Shown: piece after piece, positions 49,723 to 62,463 of the stretch
Layout: each line of letters starts with the position of its first letter
Numbering within the stretch: position 1 is the first letter of the stretch
From: Cloeon dipterum
Taxonomy: Eukaryota > Arthropoda > Insecta > Ephemeroptera > Baetidae
Assembly: GCF_949628265.1 (NCBI RefSeq)
Contig: NC_088787.1
Span: 32,662,844 to 32,726,843, forward strand
Reading direction: 5' to 3'
DNA length: 64,000 nucleotides
The notes under the pieces: model-generated
Seen by the model: only the letters and a program-made list of their open reading frames with translations
Databases searched by the model: none
Told to the model about the DNA's origin: nothing
Made by a program: the position numbers and the translations under genes

Positions 49723-49821
49723 ATGGAGCTGGCGGCTGGCGGGTTCTTGTTTGCTCTGTTCGTTCTCGCTGCCGGGTATTATTATTTGCGGCTGCAGTGG
49801 CGCCATCCATTAGACAATTGA
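49723..49821 (+). CDS. Candidate 32-residue membrane micropeptide
   Basis: ATG-to-stop frame starting MELAAGGFLFALFVLAAGYY and ending in a short polar tail. One hydrophobic span covers most of the first 20 residues, and basic residues follow. It lies about 260 bp upstream of the FYCO1 start, so it could be an upstream ORF of that mRNA or chance. The ATG context is weak at -3. No family recognised. Confidence 0.2.
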   Translation: MELAAGGFLFALFVLAAGYYYLRLQWRHPLDN

Positions 49822-50082
49822 CTACATACACTCTTTGCTTGATTTTGATTGTTCACCACCTGGTACCCAGTTGTCACACAGGGACTCAATTAAATCAGTT
49901 AAGGTAAGCGCTGTCAGCTGTAGTTATTATTTACCACACGAGCTGGCAACGCTTGGTGGAATTTATTTCGCACCAATTTTGGTATGTAGTGTGTGCTCCA
50001 GTATTTAGAAGGGAGAAAAAGTGACAGTAAGAATTCAATTATTGTTATATTTTTTATCGACGATTAAAGACGGGCAGTCAAG

Positions 50083-53000
50083 ATGTCATCCTCTCCGCAG
50101 CTATCGACAAGTGTCAATGCCGAGAAATTAGTTAATGACTTAAAAGGCAAGTGACATTTTCTTGAATACAACAAAAATGTAATCAAAACCTTTCATATTT
50201 CAGAGTGCATCGATGAATTGTCCTCAGATTTTACAAATTCTGCACTTCCAATCGATGACGACAGCCAAATCTGCCAGCGGCTTTGTGTCAAACTCGAGCA
50301 ATTTTTTTTACTTGGTTTGAATGGTCTGTTCCAGAGATTTGATTGCAATATTGCTCAGTCATTAATGAGTTTTATTCCCACAGAAAAAAGTAGCCTTTTT
50401 GGCCGCAAGAAGTTCTCGTACTGGGATTTCTTCAAAGCCAGTTTAACCCTCACCAAAGGTGGAGTAGACTCTGCACTTAGATTTGCAAATTACAACCCTG
50501 AGGTAAACAAAATTCTATCCTCAATCGCAATTTCTAACCCATTAAAACAACAACCAGGTTCGAACGAGTGTTGGCAAAGGCAGAGCTTTCCTCAGATATT
50601 GCCTGGTCCACGGTTGTTTGGCAGACGCGATCCAACAAAGTCTGATGACAGCACAAATTCTTGCTACATGGTACTCAGAGTCTGCGCCAATGAGAAACGA
50701 CGTTCTGGCACAGGAGCTGGTGTCGGCCACCTACGCTCTGTGCGATGTCAACTTTGACCTGGCTCCAGGTGGGCACGACCTTGACGGAGAGTGGCCTACT
50801 TGTAGGTATGAAACAAATTAGACTTATTTTCCTTGCAAACGACCGCTATGATCTCTGATAAAATCAATATTGATAAAATCAATATTATCAATTTTCATGA
50901 AAACATTTTACATTGTTAAAAAGTTTAATTTTTTTTCTGTCGCCTTTTTAATTCTAATACATTTTTAAAACATTTAACGCTTTCAAATTTAGTGAAACCA
51001 ATCCTGTTTATATTTCCTGACATGCGATGTAAAATGGAACTCGAATTAATTTCCTGCTATGTTACCAGGAAAGGCATTTTGCATGGTGTCCTTTCTGATC
51101 AAGGAAATTTCCATTTGGTGCAATGTATCTACCCCTGATTCATCAAATTTTGCGAAATAAGCGATGAAACGTGACTTCAAGGAGCCCTCTTGACCTTGAG
51201 TTCCACAGCCGTGATCTTTTAAAGTGTCTTGAAAGCCTTCCTTGACAGTGTCTGTTGCCAAGCGCGGTACTTCATGCCACTCGTGGCGGTTGCCTCTAGA
51301 TTTTCGCTAATTGCCGACTTCTCGAAAATACTCAAACCCCTGATGCAGATAAAAACAAATACGCGATTCCCAAGGAAAAATTTTTTAATTTAGGGGAACG
51401 AGTTGGAACTAACAAGTCACCAATTATTTTGAAAAAAGTCGGCACTTATTGCCATCCAAGTTGACTAATCTCCGTGATGCACGAAAAAATATGTTTTGCG
51501 TCAACCGGCCAATAGATTTCTTTGAACTCTCGAAGCTGCGGCATGAGAGACACGGCAGCAGGACAATATCCACGTGAGCTATTTTTAGGCTCGGCCAGAG
51601 ATGAGCGCAGCTTGTTGGGCGCCGGTCCCAAAATAGCTGCGGCCCACTTGCACGTTGGCCCAGCTGACCCGAGGGGTTAGCCACGGGCGCGGTGCTAGTA
51701 CACCGCGCGCTGCTCCATCAGCACCGCCGAACTCTTGCCACCGGGAAAACCCTTTCAGAGCACCATTTCGCAACGCACACGACTTTGATACAGAGCACCA
51801 AAGTGAGTGTTTGTCCGTTTCAATTGTGTTCTTGCCCTTGCGTCGGCCGTTCTGAATGCAATTCTGCGCGGCAGAGGCTGCTTCATGTTGCATTAAGTAA
51901 CCTGTGGCAATTCTCCTCCTCTCGCGACCCACTTCTTCTAGCCTTTTATGCCTCTTTTTGATTGTTTGTGTTCTCTGCATATATGTGCAGTGCGGGCCTT
52001 CTGTTAGTTGCGCTTTTATTGTGCCACTAATCTCATTTCTCGGTGAATTGAGCACGTTTGGCGTTTTGTCTTGTGCAGTTTTAAATTGCTGCTGTGGCAT
52101 TAAATTTGTCTCGACTAAATGGTCGGAAATTAGCTATTATAAATGGTTCAAAAATCTAGTTTTGTTTTGTGAGGCTCTGTTCGAGGGACCAGCAACTGTT
52201 GTAAATAACGGGTGACTAAACTAACGTGTGACTCAAACGCCGCAAAATCGCCGCAGTTATGCAACATCTTGAATTTCAAGTTTAGGCGTAACAAAATATA
52301 TCTGCCCCTTAATTTGCGTTGCTGTGCCTAAATTAGAGACGGAAAGCAAACAAAGAAACGCACTGAAACATATGAAACATTTTACTTGATAGTGTATTGA
52401 TATTAAGAAGAAGAAAAATATTGTTTTCAGCTTTTATAATGTTTCTTGACATAGCAAACCTAGAAAAAAATACACACTGGAGTTTTACTAAAAATTTACA
52501 AAACAAAAATAATTTGTTGGCGTAGATTGTCTTAAGACGAGCGGCTTTTTGGGAGATCTCTGCAAAAAATTTAGTCTTGCATTATCCTCGTTCTGGACTG
52601 TCACTGTTTTGGCCCCATAGGCTACATTAGCAGAACTTTCCCTGTAATAAAAAATCACATAATAGGAAATTTTGAGTTACTGTGGTTGCTTTAATTGTTC
52701 CTTAGTTATTTTTAATTCGTCACATTAATTTGCAAATATCCCGGCAGAAGTTTAATATAAGGAAATTTTTCAGAAAGTCAAAATGATCCATCGATCGATT
52801 TGTCTTGTCAAGTAGAGTTTACCTGTAATATATCACCACGATTGAATGAAAACTGTTGTCGCAATGATTTCCCATGTGAAATCCCATTTAAGGATTTGTA
52901 ACCTTTAAAGCTCCATAGCTCGCAAACAGTATTTAATCAAAAATTTCCCCTGGGGAATGTTGGATAATACATGTTTTGAATAATTTTGCCAAAACTAAAT

Positions 53001-56000
53001 CTTCGAAGCTCAAGAGTTTCCTAATAAGCCTCAATTCAAACTAGGAAAAGTGCTAAAAGTTACTCAATTTTTACACTGTTGAAATAATCGTCATTCCCCA
53101 AAATTCTCACAGTTGAATTTTCCGCAATTTCCTCTTTATTGCGAAGGTGAAAATGAGAACTATTCTGCGGTGCCAATTAGGTGGCATGCGCGCGTCTTCT
53201 CGAGTGTGATTTGTGCGCGACGTTCATTGCTCGCAAGGGTGAAGTCTGCATGATTGATTGCGAATCGTGCGCCTCGACTCGGCCTGCTGCCCTTGGACAG
53301 ATTTCACTTGTGGCGAACGCTATTTGGCCAGATAAATGGATTTGCCGACTCCTCTGCTCTCACACGCGCTCTATTATACGCACACGTTCTCACGCAGAAG
53401 AGCGGCACGTGATTTATTTATTTTGCTTGTGCAGCGCTCTTCAGCAGCGACCGTCCGTCCGTCCGGACGGACATTCTGATTCTTGGTCCAAATGCGTATC
53501 TTCTTCTTCCTGTGTGCGCGCGAGTGCGCCATGTGCAGCTGGGAGTTATTCCGAGCGGAGGATCACGAGGTCTTCGACCACGCATTATTATTCCCCGGCA
53601 GACTGCGTCGTCCTTATTTTCGAAAAGAAGAATCGCAGACCGCAATGGAAAAGGGGCGATTGAGCCACTTTCGGAGGACGATTGATGAGCAACGCCGCTG
53701 AGCGTGTTGAAATAAAAATATCCTTTTTTCACGGACGAATTTGAGAGACACGAGGAGAAAAATTAAATACTGCTCACTAATTATATGATCGACATTCACA
53801 TTCAAATTTGTATCGCAACTTTCTCATTATAGCATCAGATCAGAAGTATTTAGGCTTAGCTTTCAGATTTTCTAATGCAATATCAGGAATGTGGCACATC
53901 TAAAAATTCTGAATCCCATAATTTGAGGAAGAAAAAAATTCATTGGGTTTTTCCTGATTGAATCTTTAATGATTTTCATTCTTTTTTCAGGCGTCACTTT
54001 GGCTCCCCATCCCGAAGCTGGAAACCTCTGAGCCGCAGCACTAGTTTCGCCAGTCTCGCATCGAGCAGCTTTTCTCTTGTAAGTCTCAATTTCCCAATGA
54101 ATCAAATTAGTTAAACAAACGTGGACGCAAATCACAAGCCAAGACTCCATTGCGCAAGGACACATTGTCAAATTAAAGTAAATACCATTCACGCTTCTTC
54201 ACTCTCCCATGTCAATGTTTCGCTAGGTAGTCGTTAACCTTCGCACATTTCAGATATAATGTTGAGCCAGAAACCCCCTCCGCGAAAAGTCTCTTGAAGC
54301 CTCGATATTACGTCTCATCCCTATTTACCACTTGACTCGAGAACCCCCTCTCCGCGTCGAGCCCTAGTATACACGCATTTGCACGCGACTGCCAGTTTGA
54401 ATCCCGATTCTGTGAAGAACAGACCGTTCAGATTTATTTTGGTTTCTCGTGCTATACGCGTTGATAGTTTCTAAGCATGGTGAGATTGATTGAATTTCAC
54501 TCTTCATCTTGCAGGAGTACTATTATTTTTACATAATCTAATTTTTCATTTGATTTGCAGGATCCAGGAAGTCCACCCCCAGTAGGAAGCATGGGGGCCA
54601 TGGGAAGCTTACCCGAGGGTTCGCAGCAGGAGATAAGGAGCACAGCTAACACATTAGAAGTGAGTAATTTTGGCATAAAATCTCAATAACATTTTGTAAT
54701 GAAATACCTGAAATGCATACAAATTACTTCTAGTACTTTTGCATGATCATGGATTTTAAAATATCTTAATTGCGAATTTTGCTCAATTGGATACCATTTG
54801 AAAATATATTTTGACAATCGGCTTAAATAACATTGAGTTTAAAATCCAGTAATCAAAATGATAAAGTTTTATATTTTGGAAAAACCCTTTTAGTGAACAA
54901 TCCGTTGATATTTTGTTCAGGGATAAAATGCATTTTCTTGTAACGGCTCTTGCACCTGTTGTAGCAAGAAATGGGAAAATAGCCTGAAACATTATTTTAC
55001 TCTTGAAAAATATCAAACTAGAGTGAGATGAGAGGAATCTGTAAATTGAACGCTGGCCAATTTTTTGCACACAAAATGGCACACAAGATCAAAAGCATTG
55101 CGCATCAGTTCCTCCAAATGCGCAGATCCTCCACATGAACTGCTCCGTTGTGCTTGTATATACGATGCTGTTAATAATTATTTGAGAAGGTTCGACGCCA
55201 ACTGAAGTCTTTTAACGTCGCATTTTCCTCTATTCTAGTTCCCTCCACGTGTTTTTTACGTGACCTACGAGGTTCAAAAATAGAACAATGCGCACTTAAA
55301 AATTACGCAGGAAATAGTCGCTTGGTCTCTTAGACTTCAATTAATTGCATTTTGTTACTTTGCTCACCAACAATTTGGCACACCCAAATTATTAATTAGC
55401 ACAACATTTGCCAGCACAAATGAAAACATTTCCTTCGCCATTGCCAAGAATAGATTGGAAGTAATACATAGCCCTTGCACTTGAAGCGTGGAAATGTGAG
55501 GTGGAAAATTTCGTAATCAGAGTGCACCAAGTCTCAGTGATCCTCCAAAGACGTAAATTTAGCTTTCTGGTGTTTATCCTGTACCATGTGTGCATGTAAA
55601 TATGACTCCAAGCAAGTCCTATTGCTTGTTGACTCTATACGCGGGACTGATGGAAATGTGCCAGGATCAGTTGGTTTTGTGGTGCTCCGTTCCTCTCACA
55701 ATTAGAGCCCAAACATGCATCAATCAATTACAAATATAGGAAACAAGTACCTACTGGGTATTTACATGATGTGTTTTCAATTTTTCCAGACAAGTCGAAC
55801 AGAAGATGATAGTAACGCAAGGCAGTTTTTACCCACGGATCAAGTCAAGCAGTTTATGGAGGAACATAGGGAAGAAGTCAAGAGCTTAATCGAAAAGTAT
55901 GAGACTGAAATCAAACAACTGTCAGACAACAACTTCCAGCTGCAGCAAGAAGTGTCACAGTTGCGACTGGAGAAGGATTGTGTTGTCTCTGACAGTGATA

Positions 56001-59000
56001 GTAGTGGTCAAGAAATCGAAAATCTCAAGTCACAAGTGTTAGAGCTTAATAATTTGAACGATAAATTAGTTTTCTACGAAGGAGAGTGTCAAAGGCTCCA
56101 ATCAAAGCTTCAGGAAAATGAAAAGGCCACCCGAGCAACTATCAAATCACAAAATGAAGCAGCAGCTAATCAAGACACTGAAATGCACGAGCTGAAAATG
56201 AAACTTCTGGAAACACAATCGGAAAACAATACACTGAAGACTCATCTGAGCAGCATGGAGGTGGAGTGCAGCAAAATGACGACGCAACTGCAAGAGTTTG
56301 AAGAAATCAAGGCTTCTTTAGAATCAACCGAGTCGCGAAGCAGAAAATACAGAGAACAGCTGGAAGAAACTGGAGATCTGAGGAAAAAGCTGGCAGAAGT
56401 TAGAGAAGATTATGAAAGAGTTGTTGAAAAATTAAGGTGAAATTAGAGAAACGCCGCATGTGCCAACTTGATTAGGAATTTTCGTTTTATACAGGACTGA
56501 AGAAACCCGGTGGGCTGCGGAAATGGAGCAGAAAGTGCAGCAGGCCAAGTGGGAGATGGGAAGTTTGCAAAAGTGTGTCGACAACCTCCTCAAGGAAAAC
56601 GGCCAGCTGCGCGATGACCTCACAAAGGTAAAAATAAATTTGAATTGAAAAAATCTGGCAAACAGTTGCATTGGAAATAATTTCTTTTGAGTTGGGATCT
56701 ATGTTAATGTTATAATTATACATCTGACCTTTGCCGGTTATTAGGCTAGCACTACTATGACAGAGTCACGTGACAAGTACTCGACAAATGAGCTCTATGT
56801 TCAAAAGCTCACTGAGCAAGTAACAGCTCTGAAAGACGTCGTCTCCATCGGCAAGCAAATGTTGGGTATGCGGGACACCGAAGTCGCTCAGCTGCAGAAA
56901 AAAGTGCAGACTCTGGAAGACCTGCTGGAAGCGGAACGTGAGAAGAACACGGTTTTCAGTGAAGCGTTCAGGCCCGAGTCGATTGGAGACATCAATTTGC
57001 GGAAGGAATACGAGAATCAGCTGGATAACATCAAATCCCTGAAGACCATTTACGCGCAGAGAATCGAAATCATCACTCTGGAGAATGAAGCCCTGAAGGA
57101 AGCCGGCACAGACCGAGACAGGCAGATTGAGCTGATGGGCAAGCGCTACAAAGTTCTTGAGGAACAGTACGAGCGGATGAAGGTTGCGTTCGACGAAAAG
57201 GTGAGTCTAGTCGCAGACCTGCAAAGCAAAATCGCATCGTCCGCTGAAGAGTGCAAGGCGCTGACCAGTCAGCTCACCATGATCAGTAACCTGTTTGCGG
57301 AGCTTGGAAAATCCGAGGTGGATGCTGAAAAACTGAAGACCCTGCAAGAAGCCGTCGTCGAGGATCCTGACAACAGCTCAAACTTTTCCAAGGTGTGGGG
57401 TGCTCTCTCTGAAGTGCTGGAGAACAACCCTGAGGACACGCAACCACCGGTGGGCGGATCAGAAAGCTGCTACAAGAGCGTCAACACTCCTCACGGCCCA
57501 CAAAACGTCATCAGCGTTAGTCAAACCTTTCTGCGGCTGAAAGACCTGATTCTGGAAAAGAAATCGCTGGAGCGTGAGCTAGGCCAGTTGAGAAACCTGA
57601 ATGGCCACTTGGAGACGAAGCTGCACCAGCAGGAAAGACGCCTTTCGCTCGTCTTGCAGGAGCTAAAAAAGACCTGGGGAGTGGTGAACAAGATGCGCAC
57701 TCAGCACTCTCAGCTGCGATCTTCTGAGGCTATTCTCAGGTACGACCTGCAGCAGAAGAGGAAAATCGTCAACGAACTCAAGGAAGAGCTGCAACACTGC
57801 AATGATATCTGGAAAAAGGCGAGGAACAAGACCAAGGAATCCGAGGAAACCTGGAAGGAGTTGAAAAATGAGTTCGTCTCTCGGCGCAGAGGCAGGCCCT
57901 TGGTGACCGACGACTCCACTGAACTGAACTCTGCGGAGAGCGGCTTTTCTGATGACAGGGGAGACGACAGTGCGTCCACCTCTGAAGGGGAAGACACCAG
58001 CGCCGAAATTACTGGAAGCGAGAGATCATCAGAATCAGCGGTCACCCCTGATGAAACCTCGCGGCCAGGCAGTTCCAATTTTACCGAATCCACTATCAGT
58101 GATGAGAATGAGAATGCATCCAGCGTAAAATCTTATGGAACGTTCACACCACGTGCCGCTTCTGAGGCTGCCCAAACCCAAGAGGAGCAGGAAAACCTGT
58201 TGAATGAGCAGGCGGAGGCTCCAAAAAATGACATCGAGGAGAGACTCATCGCCAGAGACGCCCGGTTGACTCGAATGGAGGAGCAGGCCAGCCAGCTCTT
58301 CAGAGATGTTGTAAGGACGTCCAACATGAGTGTTGCGATTTCTAACCGCCTGGAAGAATTGCATGAGCAATACGGACAAGACACTGAAGAGGCTGCTGAG
58401 GCGCGCCGGCTGCACAGAAAGGAAAAAAGGGAAGCAGCGAAATCTGAGTCCGTGAAAGTAGATGGAAGTTTGGAAGATTTTACCCAATTTGAAGATTCTA
58501 AGGAAGCTATCGAAGAAAGGAGACTGCAAAGAAAAGCCAAGAGAGAAGCAAGGCTTGCAGCCAAAAATGAAGAGTCAACAGGAGAGGCGCTTTCTTCTTC
58601 TCCCGAAAGCGAGAAAAGCAACTTAAAAATGAAAGTCAGCCCCCCTAGATCTGAAGGCCAGAGCCCAAAGGTACAATAGTGCTTGAGCATGGCCGGTGAA
58701 CCCTGATATTTAACTGTTTTAACCTTGATGTTGTTTTTACGTAACATGTATGTAAAACATCCAATTATCCCAATTTTAAAGTGTGTTTGCATAAAATGAA
58801 TAGCTTAAATTGTATTTTATATGAAAATGAAATTTCTCAGGCCACCACAGAAAAGGATGAGGTAGCTGAGAGACTAGTTGCTGAGATATCTGCCAAAGAA
58901 GCCAAAGAAGTGGAGCTTACTCAGTTGAGAGAGGATTTTGCAGCACAGAGTGAAACGATTGCACAGTTAAAGAAAGACCTGAAAAGAATGAGCAAGAGTC

Positions 59001-60744
59001 TAGAAGATGAAGTAGCTGGACGGGACGATTTGAAAGATACCCTTGCTGTGACGTCAAAAGAATGCGTTGATTTGATTCAACAAGTTCAAGAGGTATTTTA
59101 TCGTCATTCATTATTTTTTAATTAAAATTGACTATATTATTGCCTTTAGCTTAGCGAGACAGAAAATAATTTGAGAGCAGAGCTTTTGGCGAAAGAAAAT
59201 AGTGTTGGTAAGCAAGCTGTTGAAATCGACCAGTTGAAAATGGACCTGAAGAACTTGCAGGAACACGTGGTGAATTTAGTCAGGTACTTTTTTAAGGTTC
59301 CTTTGGTCTCTCAAAATGTCTATTTCATACTTCTTTATTTAGCCAAAAAGAGAAGCTGTTCAAGGAGTGCTACAATCTGAAACAGGCGCACAGAGAAAGG
59401 GTTTGGCAGCATGACAGTCAAGTGCAGCACTGTTCCTCTTGCCGTGTTCAGTTTTCACTTCTTGTCAGAAAACATCACTGCAGACACTGCGGACAAATCT
59501 TCTGTGGCGCCTGTTCTAGTCATTGGTTACCCGTCAACAAAGGATCTAGGTAAATTTATCTTAGAGTTATATCTTAGCTTCAAATAAGTGACAAACCAAG
59601 TTCTTGCTAGATAAACTATATATTTTTTAACTTAAATAAAAAGAACAAAACAGGTGAATTTAATTCTACAGGTTTTTGGAGTAAAGTTAATCTAATATTT
59701 TTTTGCAGCCGCAGAACCCGTTCTTGCTCTGAATGCCATTCTAAATGTCAAGAGACCTCTGATACTACGGAGTCTGGAGAATGTGCTTCAACCAATCCTG
59801 ATAACCCAACAGGTGAGACGCATTTTTAACTATTTTTCCCTCAATCTTGATTGCGAAATTTTTAGCCTCTGATGTACGGCAAGATAGTGATGACGACGAT
59901 GAAGATTTTTCTGTCATCAGCGAGGATGACGTCAATCTGTCCCAGTGTGTCCCTTACACTCCTAACCCAGAAATTTTGCAGTACTGGCAATCATGGTAAT
60001 CTAATTGAATTTAACATTGGCGTAGAGACTGAATTTCTGATTGCAGCGAAGTACAATCTGGTATGACAAAACGGGTAGCTGAAATGTTGGGACACAACTC
60101 AAGCTCAGAGGTCTGGGTTCGCGCTGGAGTAATATACAGTGTGCCCATCTTGGTCAACGCTGAGGATTTAACGCCACAAGTGAATATAACTTGGCAGTTC
60201 TCCACAGAGCCCAACGTGAGTCTGAACTAAAACATCAATGGAGCAAGCCTGTAAAATTTTGTGTAAATTACTTTTTCAGTGCATTGCCTTTTCCATCCTT
60301 TACAAACCAGACGCTGACGTGCCTCCTGAAAATTCCTCGATTTTGGTACCTACCACCCGAGTGAACTCGCACTTGCACCCCATTCGCGGCAAACTGAAGG
60401 CTAGAAAGGAGGGTCTCTACACACTTCTCTTCGACAATAGTTATTCTAGGTAAAGTAGCAACTAAAGCATAATAACCTTTTGTATTTGTTTCAAAATTAA
60501 ATGCTCAAGATTTCAAAGCTACATTTCTCTTGTCTCTTAAGATTTTTTAATGCAAATATGTTGGGTTGTCTTTTTTCTAAAAATAATGTTGCTCTTTAGG
60601 TTTACTGGCAAGAAACTGCAGTATTCTCTTGTGTGCGATGTTGGAGCTGGCAGTGGAAGGTCTTCTGCAGAGCCTGAATCACCTGCCAGGGCTGTGAGCA
60701 GATCGCCTTCAAAAGATTTCAAACCAATTGCAGATTCCACTTGA
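50083..60744 (+). CDS. FYCO1: FYCO1-like RUN, FYVE and GOLD domain autophagy adaptor
   Basis: Seventeen exons: 50083-50146, 50204-50323, 50384-50502, 50558-50805, 53991-54078, 54561-54659, 55790-56436, 56495-56627, 56745-58670, 58841-59092, 59150-59283, 59343-59549, 59709-59812, 59866-59995, 60047-60215, 60280-60449 and 60600-60744. They give 1584 residues (human about 1478). The RUN domain is about 15-184 (SLFGRKKFSYWDFF, SVGKGRAFLRYCLVH, VNFDLAPGGHDLDGEWPT). A long coiled coil runs about 250-1290, interrupted by an acidic Ser-rich stretch and repeats of the type RRLQRKAKREA. The FYVE domain starts at W1298 with RKHHCRHCG (1319-1327). A LIR-type motif EDFSVI sits in an acidic run (core 1395-1398), followed by a C-terminal GOLD domain from about 1424. 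FYCO1 links PI3P- and LC3-marked vesicles to kinesin for plus-end transport. Intron 1 is GC-AG. Confidence 0.93.
50806..53990. other. 3.2-kb FYCO1 intron
   Basis: It separates the RUN exons from the Ser-rich linker. GC-richer blocks at 51590-51860 and 53160-53700 contrast with AT-rich flanks. The second contains a GTCCGTCCGGACGGAC palindrome at about 53457-53472 and could be an alternative promoter. Open frames there lack coding character. Nothing else recognised. Confidence 0.5.
54079..54560. other. FYCO1 intron, nothing recognised
   Basis: A 482-bp intron between two short Ser/Pro-rich linker exons. No other feature. Confidence 0.6.
54660..55789. other. FYCO1 intron before the coiled-coil exons
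   Basis: A 1.1-kb AT-rich intron. No repeat, RNA gene or extra exon can be supported. Confidence 0.6.
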
Positions 60745-62463
60745 ATAATTTTTGACACTTGCTGGCATTTGAATTGAATTCCTGCAGTTGATGCAATTAT
60801 TTGAAGCTCAAAGTGTGTCTGCCGATTGTGAGATTAACAAAAGATTTTGTTGTATTTTTTATATTGACGAGCAATGACTTTGTACAAGTTGAAATATTTT
60901 GATGCCAAGGTTGACACTCAAGATATCAGCACCATTTCTAAGTCATGAAAGGTGCTTTGATAATTTTACCGCCATATTGCTGGACGTGAATATATTTGTT
61001 CCTGACTTTTTATGATTTTTATCTTTTAAACAATGTTTACCACCGCGCGTTTGACAAATATCAATTACTGAAGATTAAATATTGTTTTATTTGAAATCAA
61101 TTCCGGGTTTCAATAAGACTCTTGGTTTTAACTGCCAAGTTTTGGTGGTTATAGAAATAAAAAGGAAAGAAATTCAAGTTCTGCATTATTTTTTAACAAT
61201 CACAAAAATTTGGTATGTATGATAATTGATAATGGATACTTTGGAACTGCGTCAATTACCTATTGGAGATACGAAAGTGCAGACAAATACATATTATTTG
61301 CTGCAACTCTGCAAAAGTAGCAGAATACCTTCCAAATACACTGACATGAATGTTACTGATGGTTCCAAAAATATAAAATTAAAGCCAAGTGAGTAAATTG
61401 GTATGCTTATATTTACAAAAATCACACAGACTAATCCATGTTCAGCATGATAAAAATTCTATCTGGTTTCTGTTGTTTATTCTTTTTTTTACAAAATTTG
61501 CCTCTGTACACATGAAGGATTCAAATGACATAAATCACAACCATAATAAAATAACAAAAAAGGGTGATTCAAATTCCTTTAATCAGCACTGCACATTCCA
61601 TCTGTGCGCGTTAAAATAATTTCCACTGCAGAGCTGCACCAAAATACTAAGGAAATTAAATGCAAATTTGATTGATATTTAGTGATACAATCTCCAAATA
61701 CTAGACAAATTGAAGAAGCTGCAGTTACAGGTTACAATAAATAAATTTTTAAGGTGGCACAGAAATACAACAGCTACACAACCAAGTGACATCTAGACAT
61801 TGACAAGAGTCCAGCAATTTATAATTAAAGAGAGGTATGGCAAACATCATTTTGTCAAGGTACATGTCACTCAACATTTACATATAGATGCCATATTACT
61901 TCCTTAAAATAGCTTTTATACAAAATGACACCATTCGCGTGACTGTTCATTGCGGTTGTTGGAGTACATCCACAAAATTATAGCTTCACAGATTTGTACA
62001 AACGTGTCTGCCCGTGGTGTGCATTAAATTTTGTTATTCAATTTACAATTCGTCAGACTTAGAATTAGTGAAATTCATCCTACTTTGGTATTTGGTTAAA
62101 ACGTGCAGGGTGGCCAAATATTGTCTGATGATAACTCTAAAATGTACTAGCTAGCTAGTAGACTTTGCAAGTTGCCAAACCAAACTCGCGGAAAATAATT
62201 TAAGCTGCCACCCTGCACCTGTTGATATTAACCTCCAGATCTCAACTGATCAGTCGACGAAGCATCCCACGCGTTTAATTTAGGATTCACAGGTTTTTCA
62301 TCAAAAATCTCGTTTTGTTTGGAAAGAATTATTCCAAATAACTTTCAAGAAATAATTTAAATCAATAGATTTTAGGAAAAGCCCGACTAGTTTTTGAAAT
62401 AAAATCCTCAATCACGATTCTCAGGAAGGAAAAGATCTTGAAAAACCTGCTATTCCTCAGAGT
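60745..62463. other. Convergent 3' UTR region of FYCO1 and Ror
   Basis: 1.7 kb lies between two facing stop codons. AATAAA at 61156-61161 is the likely FYCO1 signal. Minus-strand AATAAA matches near 61085 and 61480 are candidates for Ror. The two transcripts may overlap at their ends. No other gene seen. Confidence 0.5.
61156..61161 (+). terminator. Polyadenylation signal of FYCO1
   Basis: AATAAA about 410 bases after the stop. No earlier consensus hexamer is evident on the plus strand. Confidence 0.5.

Larger units (their letters stand above)
49164..50082. other. Integrin 3' UTR and FYCO1 upstream region
   Basis: AATAAA at 49272-49277 is the likely integrin polyadenylation signal. The region 49480-50082 should hold the FYCO1 promoter and 5' UTR. 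A 32-codon open frame at 49723-49821 is listed separately. Confidence 0.5.

Noticed and set aside
51424-52100. Overlapping frames in the FYCO1 intron
   Set aside because: They arise from local GC-rich composition, overlap on both strands, and lack splice partners or recognisable domains.
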